A stretch of DNA of 64,000 nucleotides from positions 988,791 through 1,052,790 of the forward strand of contig NZ_BMFJ01000002.1 in assembly GCF_014638275.1 (NCBI RefSeq). Reading direction: 5' to 3'. Shown here in pieces: positions 34,587 through 45,433 of the stretch. This DNA is from Primorskyibacter flagellatus (GTDB taxonomy: Bacteria; Pseudomonadota; Alphaproteobacteria; Rhodobacterales; Rhodobacteraceae). The translations under genes were made by a program, and so were the position numbers. Below the pieces are notes generated by a model that made no database searches, had not been told where the DNA came from, and saw nothing but the letters and a program-made list of their open reading frames with translations. Every line of letters begins with the position of its first letter. The stretch's first letter is position 1.

Positions 34587-35705
34587 ATGAAGATCAGCAT
34601 CGAACGCGCCGCTCTGCTCAAGGCCGTCAGCCAGGCGCAGTCGGTTGTCGAACGCCGCAATACCATTCCGATCCTCGCCAACGTCCTGATCGAGGCCGAG
34701 GGCAACGAGGTCCAGTTCCGCGCCACCGACCTGGACATCGAGGTGGTCGACAAGGCCCCCGCCATGGTCGAACGCGCCGGGGCGACCACCGTGTCCGCCG
34801 TCACCCTGCACGAAATCGTCCGCAAGCTGCCCGAAGGCGCGCTGGTCACCCTGTCCGAGGACGGCGCCGCGGGGCGGCTTACGGTGGCTGCGGGGCGGTC
34901 GAACTTCAACCTCGCGACGCTGCCGAAGGATGATTTCCCGGTGATGGCGTCGTCGGAATACGCATCGAACTTCTCCGCTTCCGCCCCGGTGCTGAGGCGG
35001 CTGTTCGACAAGTCGAAATTCGCGATCTCGACCGAGGAGACCCGCTATTACCTGAACGGCGTCTACATGCACGTCGCGGAATCCGAAGAGGGCCGCAAGC
35101 TGCGCTGCGTCGCCACCGACGGTCACCGGCTGGCCCGGATCGACGCCGACCTGCCCGAGGGCGCGGAGGCCATGCCCGGCGTCATCGTCCCCCGCAAGAC
35201 GGTCGGCGAACTGCGCAAGCTGCTGGACGACGACGAAACAAAGGTCGCCGTGTCGGTGTCCGAAACCAAGGTGCGTTTCGCCACACCCGAGATCACCCTG
35301 ACTTCCAAGGTCATCGACGGCACCTTCCCGGACTACACCCGGGTGATCCCGCAGGGAAACACCCGCAAGATGGAGGTCGACGCGAGCGATTTCGCCAAGG
35401 CGGTCGACCGGGTCGCGACGGTATCCTCGGAACGATCCCGCGCGGTGAAGCTGGCGCTGGACGAAGACCGGCTGGTCCTGTCGGTCAACGCCCCCGACAG
35501 CGGCGCGGCGGAGGAAGAGCTGGCCGTGGCCTATGGCGACGAACGGCTTGAGATCGGCTTCAACGCGAAATACCTGCTCGAGATCGCCTCGCAGGTGGAT
35601 CGCGAGAATGCCGTGTTCCTGTTCAACACCGCAGGCGATCCGACCCTGATGCGCGAAGGCAACGACACCTCTGCGGTCTACGTGGTCATGCCGATGCGCG
35701 TCTGA
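34587..35705 (+). CDS. dnaN: DNA polymerase III sliding clamp
   Basis: 372 residues, standard beta-clamp length. The start MKISIERAALLKAVSQAQSV and VVERRNTIPILANVLIEAEG are typical. The central LRCVATDGHRLARIDADLPE and the C-terminal TAGDPTLMREGNDTSAVYVV then MPMRV are also conserved. The homodimeric ring tethers polymerase III to DNA. It lies in the order dnaA-dnaN-recF. Confidence 0.99.
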   Translation: MKISIERAALLKAVSQAQSVVERRNTIPILANVLIEAEGNEVQFRATDLDIEVVDKAPAMVERAGATTVSAVTLHEIVRKLPEGALVTLSEDGAAGRLTVAAGRSNFNLATLPKDDFPVMASSEYASNFSASAPVLRRLFDKSKFAISTEETRYYLNGVYMHVAESEEGRKLRCVATDGHRLARIDADLPEGAEAMPGVIVPRKTVGELRKLLDDDETKVAVSVSETKVRFATPEITLTSKVIDGTFPDYTRVIPQGNTRKMEVDASDFAKAVDRVATVSSERSRAVKLALDEDRLVLSVNAPDSGAAEEELAVAYGDERLEIGFNAKYLLEIASQVDRENAVFLFNTAGDPTLMREGNDTSAVYVVMPMRV

Positions 35706-35726
35706 GAAGGCCGCGGACGCGGCCTG

Positions 35727-35761
35727 CCTCCGGCGGGAGTATTTCTGGCAAGATGAAGATG
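35727..35761 (+). repeat. Short GC hairpin motif upstream of recF
   Basis: Reads GCCTCCGGCGGGAGTATTTC followed by TGGCAAGATGAAG. CCTCC GGC GGGAG forms a small hairpin. I recall this as a frequent intergenic motif in Rhodobacterales genomes, often at gene 3' ends. That memory is unchecked. Confidence 0.4.
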
Positions 35762-35769
35762 GGGGACGC

Positions 35770-36879
35770 ATGGGACGGCTCTGTCTGACCCGGCTGACCC
35801 TGTCGCATTTCCGGTCCTGGCGGCGGGCCGAGGTTACCTGCGACGGGCGCCCGGTGGCGATCTACGGGGCCAACGGGGCGGGCAAGACCTCGTTGCTCGA
35901 GGCGGTATCGATGTTTTCCCCCGGGCGCGGACTGCGGCGCGCGGCGGCGGAGGACCTGATCCGGCGGCCCCAGGGGCTCGGCTGGAAGCTGACCGGCGTG
36001 CTGCGGTCGCTGCATCAGATGCATGAGCTTGAGAGCATGGCGGAACCGGGCACGGCGCGCACCGTCCGGATCGACGGCAAGGCGGCGGCGCAGGCGGGAC
36101 TGGGCCGGGTGGCGCGGGTGCTCTGGCTGGTACCGTCGATGGACCGCCTGTGGATCGAAGGCGCGGAGGGTCGGCGGCGGTTCCTCGACCGGATGGTGCT
36201 GAGCCTGCTGCCGGATCACGCGGAGGTCTCTGTCGCCTACGAACGCGCGATGCGGGAACGCAACCGGCTGTTAAAGGACATGGTGCGGGACGATCACTGG
36301 TACGTCGCACTTGAATCGCAGATGGCGGAGGCCGGTGCGCGCATCACCGCGAACCGCGCCGCCGCGCTGGAGATGATCGCCGCGGCGACAGAAGGCGCGG
36401 CGACCGCCTTTCCCGCCCCCGATCTGGCGCTGTCCCATGCAGAGGGTGATCTGCCGGAGGACGAAGCCGGCCTGCGCGGGGCACTGGCGGCAGGGCGGCG
36501 GCGCGACCTTGCCGCGGGGCGCACGCTGATCGGGCCGCACCGTGTCGACCTCGAGGCGCACTGGATGGACAAGGGGATCGCGGCGAAGGACGCTTCCACC
36601 GGGGAACAGAAAGCGCTGCTGATCTCGCTGATCCTGGCCAATGCGCGGGCGCTGTCCGGCGACTTCGGCGCGCCGCCGATCCTCCTGCTGGACGAGGTCG
36701 CAGCCCACCTTGACGCCACCCGCCGCGCCGCCCTTTATGACGAGGTCTGCGCCCTCGGTGCGCAGGCCTGGATGACCGGCACGGGGGCGGAGCTGTTCGC
36801 GGAGCTGGGCGACCGGGCGCAGCATCTGCATGTATCGGACGAAGACGGCGAAAGCCGGCTTGAGGAGGAAACGCCATGA
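35770..36879 (+). CDS. recF: DNA replication and repair protein RecF
   Basis: 369 residues, with GGGGGA before the start. SMC-like ATPase that loads RecA at single-strand gaps. Walker A is IYGANGAGKTSLLEAVSMFS near residue 38. The ABC signature region is KDASTGEQKALLISLILANA, and Walker B is PPILLLDEVAAHLDATRRAA. LWLVPSMDRLWIEGAEGRRR matches the RecF lobe II region. The stop overlaps the next gene start (ATGA), so a VOC protein and LysE exporter are co-transcribed. Confidence 0.97.
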   Translation: MGRLCLTRLTLSHFRSWRRAEVTCDGRPVAIYGANGAGKTSLLEAVSMFSPGRGLRRAAAEDLIRRPQGLGWKLTGVLRSLHQMHELESMAEPGTARTVRIDGKAAAQAGLGRVARVLWLVPSMDRLWIEGAEGRRRFLDRMVLSLLPDHAEVSVAYERAMRERNRLLKDMVRDDHWYVALESQMAEAGARITANRAAALEMIAAATEGAATAFPAPDLALSHAEGDLPEDEAGLRGALAAGRRRDLAAGRTLIGPHRVDLEAHWMDKGIAAKDASTGEQKALLISLILANARALSGDFGAPPILLLDEVAAHLDATRRAALYDEVCALGAQAWMTGTGAELFAELGDRAQHLHVSDEDGESRLEEETP

Positions 36880-37325
36880 CCAAGCCCATCACCCCGCAGC
36901 GCGTGAACCTTGTCACCCTCGGTGTCGCCGACCTGAAGCGCGCAGAGGCGTTCTATGCCGCGCTCGGCTGGCACCCGCACGGGGAGCAGCCGGGGGTCGT
37001 CTTTTACCGGATGGCGGGACAGGGCATGGCGCTTGGCCTGTTCGGGCTGGCAGACCTGGCGGAGGATCAGGGCCGGAAAGGCGCGGCGCTTGGCACCGGG
37101 GCGGTGACGCTGGCACAGAACTTTCCCGACCGCGGCTCCGTGGATGCGGCCTTCGACCTTGCCGTGTCGGCCGGTGCCACGTCCCTGAAGCGGCCGGAGG
37201 AAGTGTTCTGGGGCGGCTACTCCGGCTACTACGCCGACCCCGACGGCCATGTCTGGGAACTGGCTCATAACCCCTTCTGGACCGTCAACGACGACGGCAC
37301 CCTGACCATACCGGACCCCGAATGA
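36876..37325 (+). CDS. VOC-superfamily (glyoxalase-like) protein
   Basis: 149 residues with two betaalphabeta-beta-beta modules. The first is VTLGVADLKRAEAFYAALGW, the second contains GGYSGYYADPDGHVWELAHN. It resembles glyoxalase/bleomycin-resistance-like proteins of unknown substrate; the acidic residue in the final WELAH is in the usual metal-ligand position. It overlaps recF and lysE-like genes by four bases at each end. This is an odd passenger but a tight operon. Confidence 0.88.
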   Translation: MTKPITPQRVNLVTLGVADLKRAEAFYAALGWHPHGEQPGVVFYRMAGQGMALGLFGLADLAEDQGRKGAALGTGAVTLAQNFPDRGSVDAAFDLAVSAGATSLKRPEEVFWGGYSGYYADPDGHVWELAHNPFWTVNDDGTLTIPDPE

Positions 37326-37942
37326 CCCTGACCCTCGCGCAGCTGGCGCTTTATGCCGGCGCTCTCTTCGTGCTGTTCCTGACACCGGGGCCGGTCTGGC
37401 TGGCCCTGATCGCGCGGTCCCTCTCCGGCGGGTTCCAGGCAGCCTGGCCGCTGGCGCTTGGCGTGGTGATCGGGGATGCGATGTGGCCGCTTCTGGCGAT
37501 CCTCGGTGTGACCTGGCTGGTGGAACAGGCAGCCTGGCTGATGACGGCGCTGCGCTATGTCGGGGCGCTGATGTTCCTGACCATGGGCGTGCTGCTGATC
37601 CGCAACGCTGACAAAACCATTGCCGCCGACAGCCGCCTGACCCGCCCGGGCATGTGGGCGGGCTTTGCGGCCGGGCTGGTGGTGATCCTCGGCAATCCCA
37701 AGGCGATCCTGTTCTACATGGGCGTCCTGCCGGGTTTCTTCGACCTGACGCAGGTGACCTGGGCCGATGTGACGGCGATCATGGCCGTGTCGATGATCGT
37801 GCCTTTCCTCGGCAACCTGCTGTTCGCGGCCATGGTGGACCGGGTGCGGTTGCTGCTGGCCTCGGGCACGGCGATGCGGCGCACCAACCTTGTCGCGGGG
37901 GCCCTGATGTGCCTGGTCGGGGTGCTGATCGCCGTGCTTTAG
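37322..37942 (+). CDS. LysE/RhtB-family exporter
   Basis: 206 residues with six membrane helices. The N-terminal FVLFLTPGPVWLALIARSLS is the LysE/RhtB signature, where other members have TPGPN. WAGFAAGLVVILGNPKAILF matches the second conserved block. It probably exports an amino acid or a similar small solute. It overlaps the VOC gene upstream, and its stop overlaps the stop of the convergent GST gene. Confidence 0.92.
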   Translation: MTLTLAQLALYAGALFVLFLTPGPVWLALIARSLSGGFQAAWPLALGVVIGDAMWPLLAILGVTWLVEQAAWLMTALRYVGALMFLTMGVLLIRNADKTIAADSRLTRPGMWAGFAAGLVVILGNPKAILFYMGVLPGFFDLTQVTWADVTAIMAVSMIVPFLGNLLFAAMVDRVRLLLASGTAMRRTNLVAGALMCLVGVLIAVL

Positions 37943-38550
37943 GCCAGCGCCGCCATTGCCTCCTCAAGCCGTTTCGCCGCCGCCGCATAGGACGGCCGGT
38001 CCGTGCACCGCGCGAGATAATCCGCCACATGCGGCACCGGCTCGTACAGCTTGAACGCTGCGATATAGGCGATGGAGGAGGACATGACCGCATCCGCCAT
38101 GGTGAAGCTGTCCGATGCGATCCAGTGGCGACCCTTTAGCCGGTCCTCGAAGGCGCCCGTCATCCGGTCGAAGGTGCCCCAGGGGTAGGAGGTCGGGCGC
38201 GGCTCAAGCCCGCCGACCTTTTCGGCAATCGCCGGTTCCAGCGCCGAAGGCGTGAAGAACATCCAGTAGAGGTACGGACCCCGCGCCGGGTCGTCCAGCG
38301 CCGGGGCCAGCCGCCCCATGGCATAACGGTCGGCGAGGTAGAGCGCTATGGCCGCGGAATCCGCGAGATGCACGTCATCGTCGCTGAGCGCTGGCAACTT
38401 GCGCAGGGGACTGGCCTGTTTGAACGCCTCGCTCGGCTGCGCCCCGTCCTTGTAGTTGAACCGCTCCAGCCGGTAGGGTTCGTCGATTTCCTCGAGCAGC
38501 CAGAACATGCGTTCGGCCCGGGTCTGGGGGTTCCAGTAAAGTGTGATCAT
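37939..38550 (-). CDS. Glutathione S-transferase family protein
   Basis: 203 residues. The N-terminal thioredoxin-like domain is MITLYWNPQTRAERMFWLLE, with SPLRKLPALSDDDVHLADSA containing the cis-Pro and the Glu/Asp-Ser pair that holds glutathione. The helical C-terminal domain includes HWIASDSFTMADAVMSSSIA (N-capping box). Substrate unknown. It lies between the convergent lysE-like gene and the divergent gyrB. Confidence 0.93.
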   Translation of the reverse strand: MITLYWNPQTRAERMFWLLEEIDEPYRLERFNYKDGAQPSEAFKQASPLRKLPALSDDDVHLADSAAIALYLADRYAMGRLAPALDDPARGPYLYWMFFTPSALEPAIAEKVGGLEPRPTSYPWGTFDRMTGAFEDRLKGRHWIASDSFTMADAVMSSSIAYIAAFKLYEPVPHVADYLARCTDRPSYAAAAKRLEEAMAALA

Positions 38551-38656
38551 CGGGTGCCTCCGCGGCCGGTTTCCGGTGCCCCGAACCTACCCGTTTCCGC
38601 GCGGCGGTCGAGTCCGCATTTGCCCGGCGGAAACCACCAAATATTGTGTGTTTGGC

Positions 38657-41132
<2,476 letters not shown>

Positions 41133-41137
41133 GTGTA
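41133..41137 (+). repeat. Left flank of the transposon (target duplication candidate)
   Basis: GTGTA directly after the gyrB stop. The matching pentamer after the right end is GTGTG, so four of five bases agree. Five-base duplications are typical for Tn7-like insertion. Confidence 0.5.
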
Positions 41138-41163
41138 TGTAGGATCGCGCATAATCGTGCGCG
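41138..41163 (+). repeat. Transposon left terminal inverted repeat
   Basis: Begins TGTAGGATCGCGCATAATCG and ends TGCGCG. It matches the reverse complement of 62,900-62,925 at 24 of 26 positions (differences at positions 9 and 18). Confidence 0.93.
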
Positions 41164-41203
41164 GTCCTCATAAGTTTGCGCGATTTGCCCATAATGTTGC
41201 GCG
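41150..41203 (+). repeat. Three TnsB-type binding repeats, gyrB-proximal end
   Basis: CATAANNNTGCGCG occurs at 41,150-41,163, 41,169-41,182 and 41,190-41,203. The starts lie 12, 31 and 52 bases from the transposon tip. A related inverted copy (TTTCGCAACATTGCG) is at 41,251-41,265. Close packing resembles the Tn7 right end. Confidence 0.85.
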
Positions 41204-41219
41204 AGCGAGATCTCGATGC

Positions 41220-41249
41220 TTTCCGCCGAGCTGAGCTTCGCGGCGGAAA
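41220..41249. other. Stem-loop inside the gyrB-proximal end
   Basis: Perfect 9-bp arms TTTCCGCCG / CGGCGGAAA with a 12-base loop. No T-tract follows on either strand. It may insulate cargo from gyrB transcription. The remaining bases to 41,417 hold no gene I can see; they presumably contain the hsdM promoter. Confidence 0.4.
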
Positions 41250-41417
41250 ATTTCGCAACATTGCGCCCGTGATCCCGATGCACCTTGTTTCGGGGGCACG
41301 CCGCAGAGCCAGTGTGCAAAACTAAAATCAGAAGAGAATGTCCCCCACATTCAGATGGGCGGGCTCGCATCTGTTGAATGCGCTCCTTCGGCATGTGACT
41401 ATTGTTTTTGAAACTCA

Positions 41418-42935
41418 ATGAGCAGTCGAATGAACCCTATTACACAACAAGAGATCAATAAGGCTGCCTGGGGCGCCTGTGACACTTTCCGCGGCGTGGT
41501 CGATCCCTCGATCTACAAGGACTACGTCCTGACCATGCTGTTCCTGAAATACGTCTCGGACGTGTGGCAGGATCATCGGACCCGTTACCAGGCCGAATAT
41601 CCGGATGCTCCCGAGCTTGTGGACGCCATGATGCAAGAGGAAGCTTTCGTGCTCCCCGCGAACGCATCCTTCGATGCACTGCACAAGCGCCGCTTTGAGG
41701 CTGGCAATGGCGAGCGTATCGACAAGGCGCTGCATGCCGTCGAAGAGGCCAATGGCGCCAAGCTCAAGGACGTCTTCCAGGACATCAGCTTCAACTCGAA
41801 CAAGCTGGGCGACGAGGAGCAGAAGAACGACATCCTGCGCCACCTGCTCGAAGACTTCGCCAAGCCTGCGCTCGATCTGCGCCCTTCACGGGTCGGCGCG
41901 CTCGACATCATCGGCGGCGCCTATGAATACCTAATCTCCCGCTTCGCCGCATCGGCAGGCAAGAAGGCCGGTGAATTCTACACCCCCGCCGAAGTCTCGG
42001 AACTCATGGCCCGCGTCGTCGACCCGCAGGAAGGTGACGACATCTGCGATCCGACCTGTGGCTCCGCCTCGCTGCTCATGAAATGCGGGCGCTTGGTCCG
42101 CGAGCGCAGCGGCACGCGCCGTTATGCGCTGTTTGGGCAAGAGGCGATCGGCTCCACCTGGGCGCTCGCCAAGATGAACCTCTTCCTGCACGGCGAAGAG
42201 AACCACCAGGTCGAATGGGGTGACACGATCCGCAACCCCAAACTGCGCACCTCGGACGACATGCTGCGCCACTTCGATATCGTGGTCGCCAACCCGCCTT
42301 TCAGCCTCGAGAAATGGGGCGTCGAGACTGCCGAGAACGACAAGTTCGCGCGCTTCCGCCGTGGCACCCCGCCCAAGACCAAGGGCGACTATGCTTTCAT
42401 TCTGCACATGATCGAGACTCTGAAACCCGGCAACGGGCGCATGGCCGTGGTCGTGCCCCATGGCGTGCTGTTCCGCGGCTCGACCGAAGGCAAGATCCGT
42501 CAGAAGCTGATCGAGGAAAACCTGCTCGATGCCGTGATCGGCCTGCCGGAGAAGCTGTTCTTCGGCACCGGCATCCCGGCGGCGGTCCTGATCTTCCGCA
42601 AGCGCAAGGCAGATGACAGCGTGCTGTTCATTGATGCCAGCCGTGAGTTTGTGGCGGGCACCAACCAGAACGTGCTGAGCGAAGAGAACCTCGTGAAGAT
42701 CGAACAGACCTTCCGCGCCCGTGAGACGGTCGACAAATACGCCTATCGCGCGACCAAGGCCGAGATCGTCGAGAACGACTTCAACCTGAACATCCCGCGT
42801 TATGTCGACACCTTCGAGGAGGAGGCCGAGATTGATCTGATGGCCGTGCGCAAGGAACGCGACCAGCTGCAAGCCGAGATGGACGGGCTGGAAACCCGCA
42901 TGCAAGGGTATCTCCGCGAATTGGGCTGGACATGA
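41418..42935 (+). CDS. hsdM: Type I restriction-modification methyltransferase subunit
   Basis: 505 residues (a second ATG at 41430 is possible). HsdM transfers methyl groups from SAM to adenine. The N-terminal helical domain reads AAWGACDTFRGVVDPSIYKD. Then come FYTPAEVSELMARVVDPQEG and motif I in CDPTCGSASLLMKCG (about residue 210). The catalytic NPPF is in FDIVVANPPFSLEKWG (about residue 290). It lies at the left edge of the cargo, and its stop overlaps hsdS by four bases. Confidence 0.97.
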   Translation: MSSRMNPITQQEINKAAWGACDTFRGVVDPSIYKDYVLTMLFLKYVSDVWQDHRTRYQAEYPDAPELVDAMMQEEAFVLPANASFDALHKRRFEAGNGERIDKALHAVEEANGAKLKDVFQDISFNSNKLGDEEQKNDILRHLLEDFAKPALDLRPSRVGALDIIGGAYEYLISRFAASAGKKAGEFYTPAEVSELMARVVDPQEGDDICDPTCGSASLLMKCGRLVRERSGTRRYALFGQEAIGSTWALAKMNLFLHGEENHQVEWGDTIRNPKLRTSDDMLRHFDIVVANPPFSLEKWGVETAENDKFARFRRGTPPKTKGDYAFILHMIETLKPGNGRMAVVVPHGVLFRGSTEGKIRQKLIEENLLDAVIGLPEKLFFGTGIPAAVLIFRKRKADDSVLFIDASREFVAGTNQNVLSEENLVKIEQTFRARETVDKYAYRATKAEIVENDFNLNIPRYVDTFEEEAEIDLMAVRKERDQLQAEMDGLETRMQGYLRELGWT

Positions 42936-44107
42936 CCAACGAGATCAAACGCCTTGGCGACTATATGTTTAGCCGTCGTTCGAGAGGCGAAGATGGCCTG
43001 CCGACCCTCTCAGTCACCCTCGATCGAGGGCTGGTGCCCCGTGACACCTTGGAAAGAAAGACAGACACAAGTCTTAGCCCCGGCGAGCACCTTCGAGTTT
43101 TGCCAGGAGATATTGCCTATAACATGATGCGGATGTGGCAGGGTGCATCTGGCATGGCTGAAAATGAAGCCATCGTCAGTCCGGCATATGTCGTGCTCGC
43201 GCCCAAGGATAATCTTGATCCGCGCTTTGCAGCTTATCTGTTCAAGACGCCTCGTATGATCCACAGCTTTTGGGCTTACTCCTATGGCTTAACGAATGAT
43301 CGCCTCAGGCTTTACCCCAAGGATGCGCTCAAGGTGCCAGTGGAAATTCCCCCACTCGCCGAGCAAAAGAAGATCGCGGAGATTCTGTCGACTTGGGACA
43401 AGGCCATCGAGACGGCCGAGGCGCTGCTGGCCACCGCCCGCACCCAGAAACGGGCCCTCATGCAAACCCTCCTCACCGGCAAACGCCGCTTCCCCAAGTT
43501 CGAGGGACAAGAGTGGCGCGAGGTGCGGTTGGGGGATATTGCACGCACTTGGTCTGGAGGAACTCCCTCGCGTAAGAGACCGGAGTTTTTTGGTGGACCG
43601 ATACCTTGGATTAAGTCGGGCGAAGTCAACGCTGCGTGCGTTTTGTCCCCAGAAGAGACTATAACGGACGCGGCGCTTGAGGCCTCCGCCGCGAGGATGG
43701 TTAGTCCTGGCAACATTCTCGTAGCAATGTATGGCGCCACTGCTGGTATCGTATCAATCTCAGGTATTTCCGCAGCGATCAATCAAGCAATCCTTGCAGT
43801 TGAACCCAGTGTCGGAACACATACTGCCTATTTGCATCGTTCAATCGAACACGCCATGGACAAGACCAAGCGTCTTACCCAAGGGGGACAGCCTAACCTA
43901 AATGCGGCCATAATTCGGTCCACCAAATTATTTTTGCCGGAACTTGAAGAGCAGCGACTTATAGCGGGTGTAATCGACGATGCGCAAAGTGAAATTGATA
44001 AGTTGAGCAACCAAACCGCAAAGCTCCACACCGAGAAAAAAGCCCTGATGCAGCAACTCCTGACCGGCAAGCGACGGGTGCACGTGGAGGCAATCGATGC
44101 GGTTTGA
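42932..44107 (+). CDS. hsdS: Type I restriction-modification specificity subunit
   Basis: 391 residues with two target-recognition domains (about 1-130 and 195-330), each followed by a conserved helix: IPPLAEQKKIAEILSTWDKA, and LPELEEQRLIAGVIDDAQSE. The two spacer repeats share the sequence type ALMQxLLTGKRR (ALMQTLLTGKRRFP and ALMQQLLTGKRRVH). The two recognition domains differ, as expected for a bipartite DNA target. It overlaps hsdM upstream and the DUF3800 gene downstream (11 bases). Confidence 0.95.
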   Translation: MTNEIKRLGDYMFSRRSRGEDGLPTLSVTLDRGLVPRDTLERKTDTSLSPGEHLRVLPGDIAYNMMRMWQGASGMAENEAIVSPAYVVLAPKDNLDPRFAAYLFKTPRMIHSFWAYSYGLTNDRLRLYPKDALKVPVEIPPLAEQKKIAEILSTWDKAIETAEALLATARTQKRALMQTLLTGKRRFPKFEGQEWREVRLGDIARTWSGGTPSRKRPEFFGGPIPWIKSGEVNAACVLSPEETITDAALEASAARMVSPGNILVAMYGATAGIVSISGISAAINQAILAVEPSVGTHTAYLHRSIEHAMDKTKRLTQGGQPNLNAAIIRSTKLFLPELEEQRLIAGVIDDAQSEIDKLSNQTAKLHTEKKALMQQLLTGKRRVHVEAIDAV

Positions 44108-44795
44108 AGTCTATTGCGATGAGGCATTCCCCGACTTGTTCACATCAGGCCATCCGAAAGCGCAATTCCTGATGATTGGCAGCCTCTGGCTGCCCGCTGA
44201 CCTGAGGGATGACGCCAAGGCCAAGATCAAGACTCTTCGAGAGCGCCACAATGCTTGGGGCGAGATCAAATGGAGCAAGGTTTCTCCCTCAAAATTGGAC
44301 TTCTACCTCGACTTAGTTGAGTTGTTCTTTGGCTATGGTGACAACTTGAGGTTCCGTTGCATCGCAGTTGACCGGGAACAGGTCAATCTTGCGCTTCACG
44401 AAGGGGACCATGAGCTGGGGTTTTACAAGTTTTATTACCAGGTCCTTCACCACTGGATACTCGATTTCAACAGCTACAGCATATTCTGCGACACGAAATC
44501 GAACCGGGAACGGGATCGTCTGCACGAGTTGGGCCGCGTCCTCGGCAACGCAAATCTGTCCGCATCGATTGAAAGCGTTCAAGCGCTGCCTTCGAAGCAA
44601 GTCGTCCTTATCCAGTTGGCCGACCTTCTATTGGGCGCCGCCAGCAGCCGGATGAATGACACATTGCGAGAAGGTAGTGCAAAAGAACGTTTGGTGCTGG
44701 CCTTGGAGGACCGGCTTGGCCACAAATTGCGTCCCACTATGCGCAGCGCGCGCAAGTTCAATATCTTCAAGATCAATCTTGGCGGAGGCTGGTAA
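44097..44795 (+). CDS. DUF3800 protein within the RM operon
   Basis: 232 residues. The pattern fits DUF3800: an N-terminal acidic motif FEVYCDEAFPD, a central WGEIKWSKVS with Glu and Lys, FCDTKSN with another Asp, and a C-terminal VLIQLADLLLGAASS with an Asp. This acid arrangement suggests an RNase H-like nuclease fold; activity is not shown. A GGAGG ribosome site lies inside the hsdS end, so it is translated with the specificity subunit. Its insertion between hsdS and hsdR suggests a defence accessory role. Confidence 0.8.
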   Translation: MRFEVYCDEAFPDLFTSGHPKAQFLMIGSLWLPADLRDDAKAKIKTLRERHNAWGEIKWSKVSPSKLDFYLDLVELFFGYGDNLRFRCIAVDREQVNLALHEGDHELGFYKFYYQVLHHWILDFNSYSIFCDTKSNRERDRLHELGRVLGNANLSASIESVQALPSKQVVLIQLADLLLGAASSRMNDTLREGSAKERLVLALEDRLGHKLRPTMRSARKFNIFKINLGGGW

Positions 44796-44800
44796 CAAAG

Positions 44801-45259
44801 ATGCCCCCGTTTCTAAATTTGCCGGATGAGGCGGCGTATCGTGCGCATTACGAAACAACCTATGTTCGATCCCGCATCACGACGCATCACGGCATTCCAG
44901 TTTATTTTCAAAAAGACAAGTTTGATCACGCCTTTTATGAGGCCACGAACCGTGACGGGGTGAAGAACCAATTCTCCATGCCTCGCGCGCAACGTATGAA
45001 CTGGATCGTGGCGACCTTGAATGCGCCTGCTGCTGACTGGTATCAAGGCTGGATAACGCCACGAAAACAATACGATCCGTCTCGGTCGGTTGCGGTTGCT
45101 TATGGCGACTTCGTGGTTGTCCTACGGTTTTCGGCCAAGCAGAACGGTGACCTCAAAGCAAATTTCGTGACATGCTATGATGCGGATAACAGCATCGGCA
45201 AAATCCGACAGTCGCCCGCTTGGACGCTGCAAGACTGCCAAAACGCGTTGGGAGTGTAG
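44801..45259 (+). CDS. Unknown 152-residue protein paired with DUF3800
   Basis: 152 residues, five bases after the DUF3800 gene. Notable spans are FQKDKFDHAFYEATNRDGV, PRAQRMNWIVATLNAPAADW and YGDFVVVLRFSAKQNG, ending in FVTCYDADNSIGKIRQSPAW. The order of an early His, an Arg-Met-x-x-Ile helix and a late Thr/Tyr strand recalls small RelE/barnase-type RNases. I could not confirm this, and the family is not recognised. It may act with DUF3800 as a toxin-like or RNA-cleaving partner in the RM operon. Confidence 0.6.
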   Translation: MPPFLNLPDEAAYRAHYETTYVRSRITTHHGIPVYFQKDKFDHAFYEATNRDGVKNQFSMPRAQRMNWIVATLNAPAADWYQGWITPRKQYDPSRSVAVAYGDFVVVLRFSAKQNGDLKANFVTCYDADNSIGKIRQSPAWTLQDCQNALGV

Positions 45260-45260
45260 T

Positions 45261-45422
45261 GTGGTCGCTGATTTGCTACGCTGGTTCAGCGACCCAGACC
45301 TCGATAGGTTCGAAGCCGATAGGCAGCGAACTCATGCTCTCTATGTGCATTTGATTTCGGATTTGTCAACCCTGCGCACGCCGCCGCGAAGCGGTGAGTG
45401 CCGTCATGTGACACCAATTTGA
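45261..45422 (+). CDS. Small ORF between orf152 and hsdR
   Basis: 53 residues from a GTG one base after the upstream stop (VADLLRWFSDPDLDRFEADR, then QRTHALYVHLISDLSTLR). The amphipathic helix pattern and exact coupling to the gene before argue that it may be translated. There is no family and no motif. It ends just before the hsdR start region. It could equally be leader sequence. Confidence 0.35.
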   Translation: MVADLLRWFSDPDLDRFEADRQRTHALYVHLISDLSTLRTPPRSGECRHVTPI

Positions 45423-45433
45423 GTAGCCTTTTA

